The position numbers were made by a program, and so were the translations under genes. DNA of 5,295 nucleotides. Source: Bacteroidales bacterium (GTDB lineage: Bacteria > Bacteroidota > Bacteroidia > Bacteroidales > NBLH01). Below are positions 4,987 through 5,295 of this stretch, in pieces. The number at the start of each line of letters is the position of its first letter. Position 1 is the first letter of the stretch. The notes beneath the pieces are model-generated. The model was not told where the DNA came from. It ran no database searches and was given only the letters and a program-made list of their open reading frames with translations. Location: assembly GCA_029933755.1 (NCBI GenBank), contig JAOZNO010000307.1, forward strand, positions 1 through 5,295, given 5' to 3'.

Positions 4987-5102
4987 TGCTGAGCAAAGTC
5001 GAAGTATCAGTAAGCAGACTTTTTAGAGCTACTGCCGACTGTGGACTGTTTACTGCCAACTTCTACCAATCTTAAAATACCTGTGCTGAGCTTGTCGAAG
5101 TA
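4987..5102 (+). repeat. Two copies of a TGCTGAGC...GTCGAAGTA word
   Basis: TGCTGAGC-AAA-GTCGAAGTA lies at 4987-5006 and TGCTGAGC-TT-GTCGAAGTA at 5084-5102, identical except for the 2-3 bases in the middle. Words of this kind (CTGAGC..GTCGAAG) are frequent in intergenic DNA of Bacteroidetes in my experience, so this is probably a genome-wide dispersed repeat. No coding frame uses it. Confidence 0.55.
5031..5058 (+). repeat. ACTG-anchored 7-bp tandem repeat, 4 copies
   Basis: ACTGCCG, ACTGTGG, ACTGTTT and ACTGCCA follow one another without a gap, starting at 5031, 5038, 5045 and 5052; ACT of a decayed fifth copy begins at 5059. The first four bases are fixed and the last three vary. It lies between the two TGCTGAGC words in non-coding DNA. 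Confidence 0.6.
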
Positions 5103-5206
5103 AGTTCAACATACCAAAAAAACTAAAAAGTAAGACATTAGACAAGTTCTAATTAGTATGTCCATAAAGTCAAGAGTTTGAACTAGAAAGTTCGAATTTA
5201 AAGCCT

Positions 5207-5228
5207 GCCCCGTATTTTTATCGGGGGC
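5207..5228. other. GC-rich hairpin with A/T loop
   Basis: GCCCCG (5207-5212) pairs with CGGGGGC (5222-5228, one bulged G) across a 9-base loop TATTTTTAT. It is the most GC-rich spot of the right-hand stretch. No T-tract follows on the plus strand, and on the minus strand only a short TTTAAATT comes after, so an intrinsic terminator is possible but not supported. Confidence 0.35.
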
Positions 5229-5295
5229 GTGTGATAAATCTAAACCACAGAATACTAGTGTATTTGAGGATTTATATTTTGAGCAACAACGCAGA

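Larger units (their letters stand above)
4891..5295. other. 405-bp right-hand stretch without an assignable gene
   Basis: From left to right this holds a T-run (4903-4909), the inverted pair ending at 4958, a repeat-rich block (4987-5102), A-rich sequence, a GC-rich hairpin (5207-5228) and a small dyad AATAC-TAGT-GTATT (5251-5264). On the minus strand one frame is open from the window edge (5294) to TGA at 5106-5108, 62 codons, including LSHAPDKNTGQALNSNF. It crosses the hairpin and has no recognisable domain. It could be the tail of a gene outside the window but is more likely spurious. Confidence 0.4.

Noticed and set aside
5207..5228. Intrinsic terminator
   Set aside because: The hairpin is sound, but neither strand has a T-tract after it and no gene clearly ends there.

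Overview
The window is AT-rich bacterial DNA, most likely from the phylum Bacteroidota (Bacteroidetes). The main pointers are a histidine kinase with the NMTHEFKTPI phosphorylation motif typical of that phylum, its RprY-like OmpR-family partner, weak or absent Shine-Dalgarno sequences, and two matches to the Bacteroidetes -7 promoter box TAnnTTTG. The genus cannot be told from the sequence alone.

Layout: positions 1-193 are non-coding and hold CATT-anchored short repeats. A MaoC-like double-hotdog hydratase gene follows on the minus strand (194-1078, TTG start). Then come almost 900 bases without an intact gene (1079-1973). They hold a 12-bp inverted repeat (1269-1349), a tandem array of a 41-bp hairpin-forming unit (1368-1561, 4.7 copies), a 13-bp direct repeat and two open remnants without start codons. 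The second remnant runs by a TAATG overlap into a small plus-strand gene of unknown function (1974-2258).

Facing that gene on the minus strand is a two-component system transcribed kinase first: the histidine kinase (3205-4464), then the response regulator (2356-3048). Divergent from the kinase is a small secreted Lys- and Cys-rich protein (4633-4890). The 168-bp divergent region contains three TTAAC boxes at 11- and 10-bp spacing, the geometry expected of an OmpR/PhoB-family operator. The third box overlaps a perfect TAnnTTTG promoter box. The simplest reading is that the regulator controls its own operon and the secreted protein, possibly an envelope-stress or metal/thiol-related output; this is inference. 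The last 405 bases are non-coding and repeat-rich: an ACTG-anchored heptamer array, two copies of a TGCTGAGC...GTCGAAGTA word and a GC-rich hairpin.

The least ordinary feature is the 41-bp array. Adjacent units fold into hairpins with 4-nt loops, one base pair in the stem changes in a compensatory way, and the same arms can pair alternatively inside each unit. I see no CRISPR array, tRNA, rRNA or intact mobile element. Nothing here amounts to a clearly new defence or biosynthetic system.
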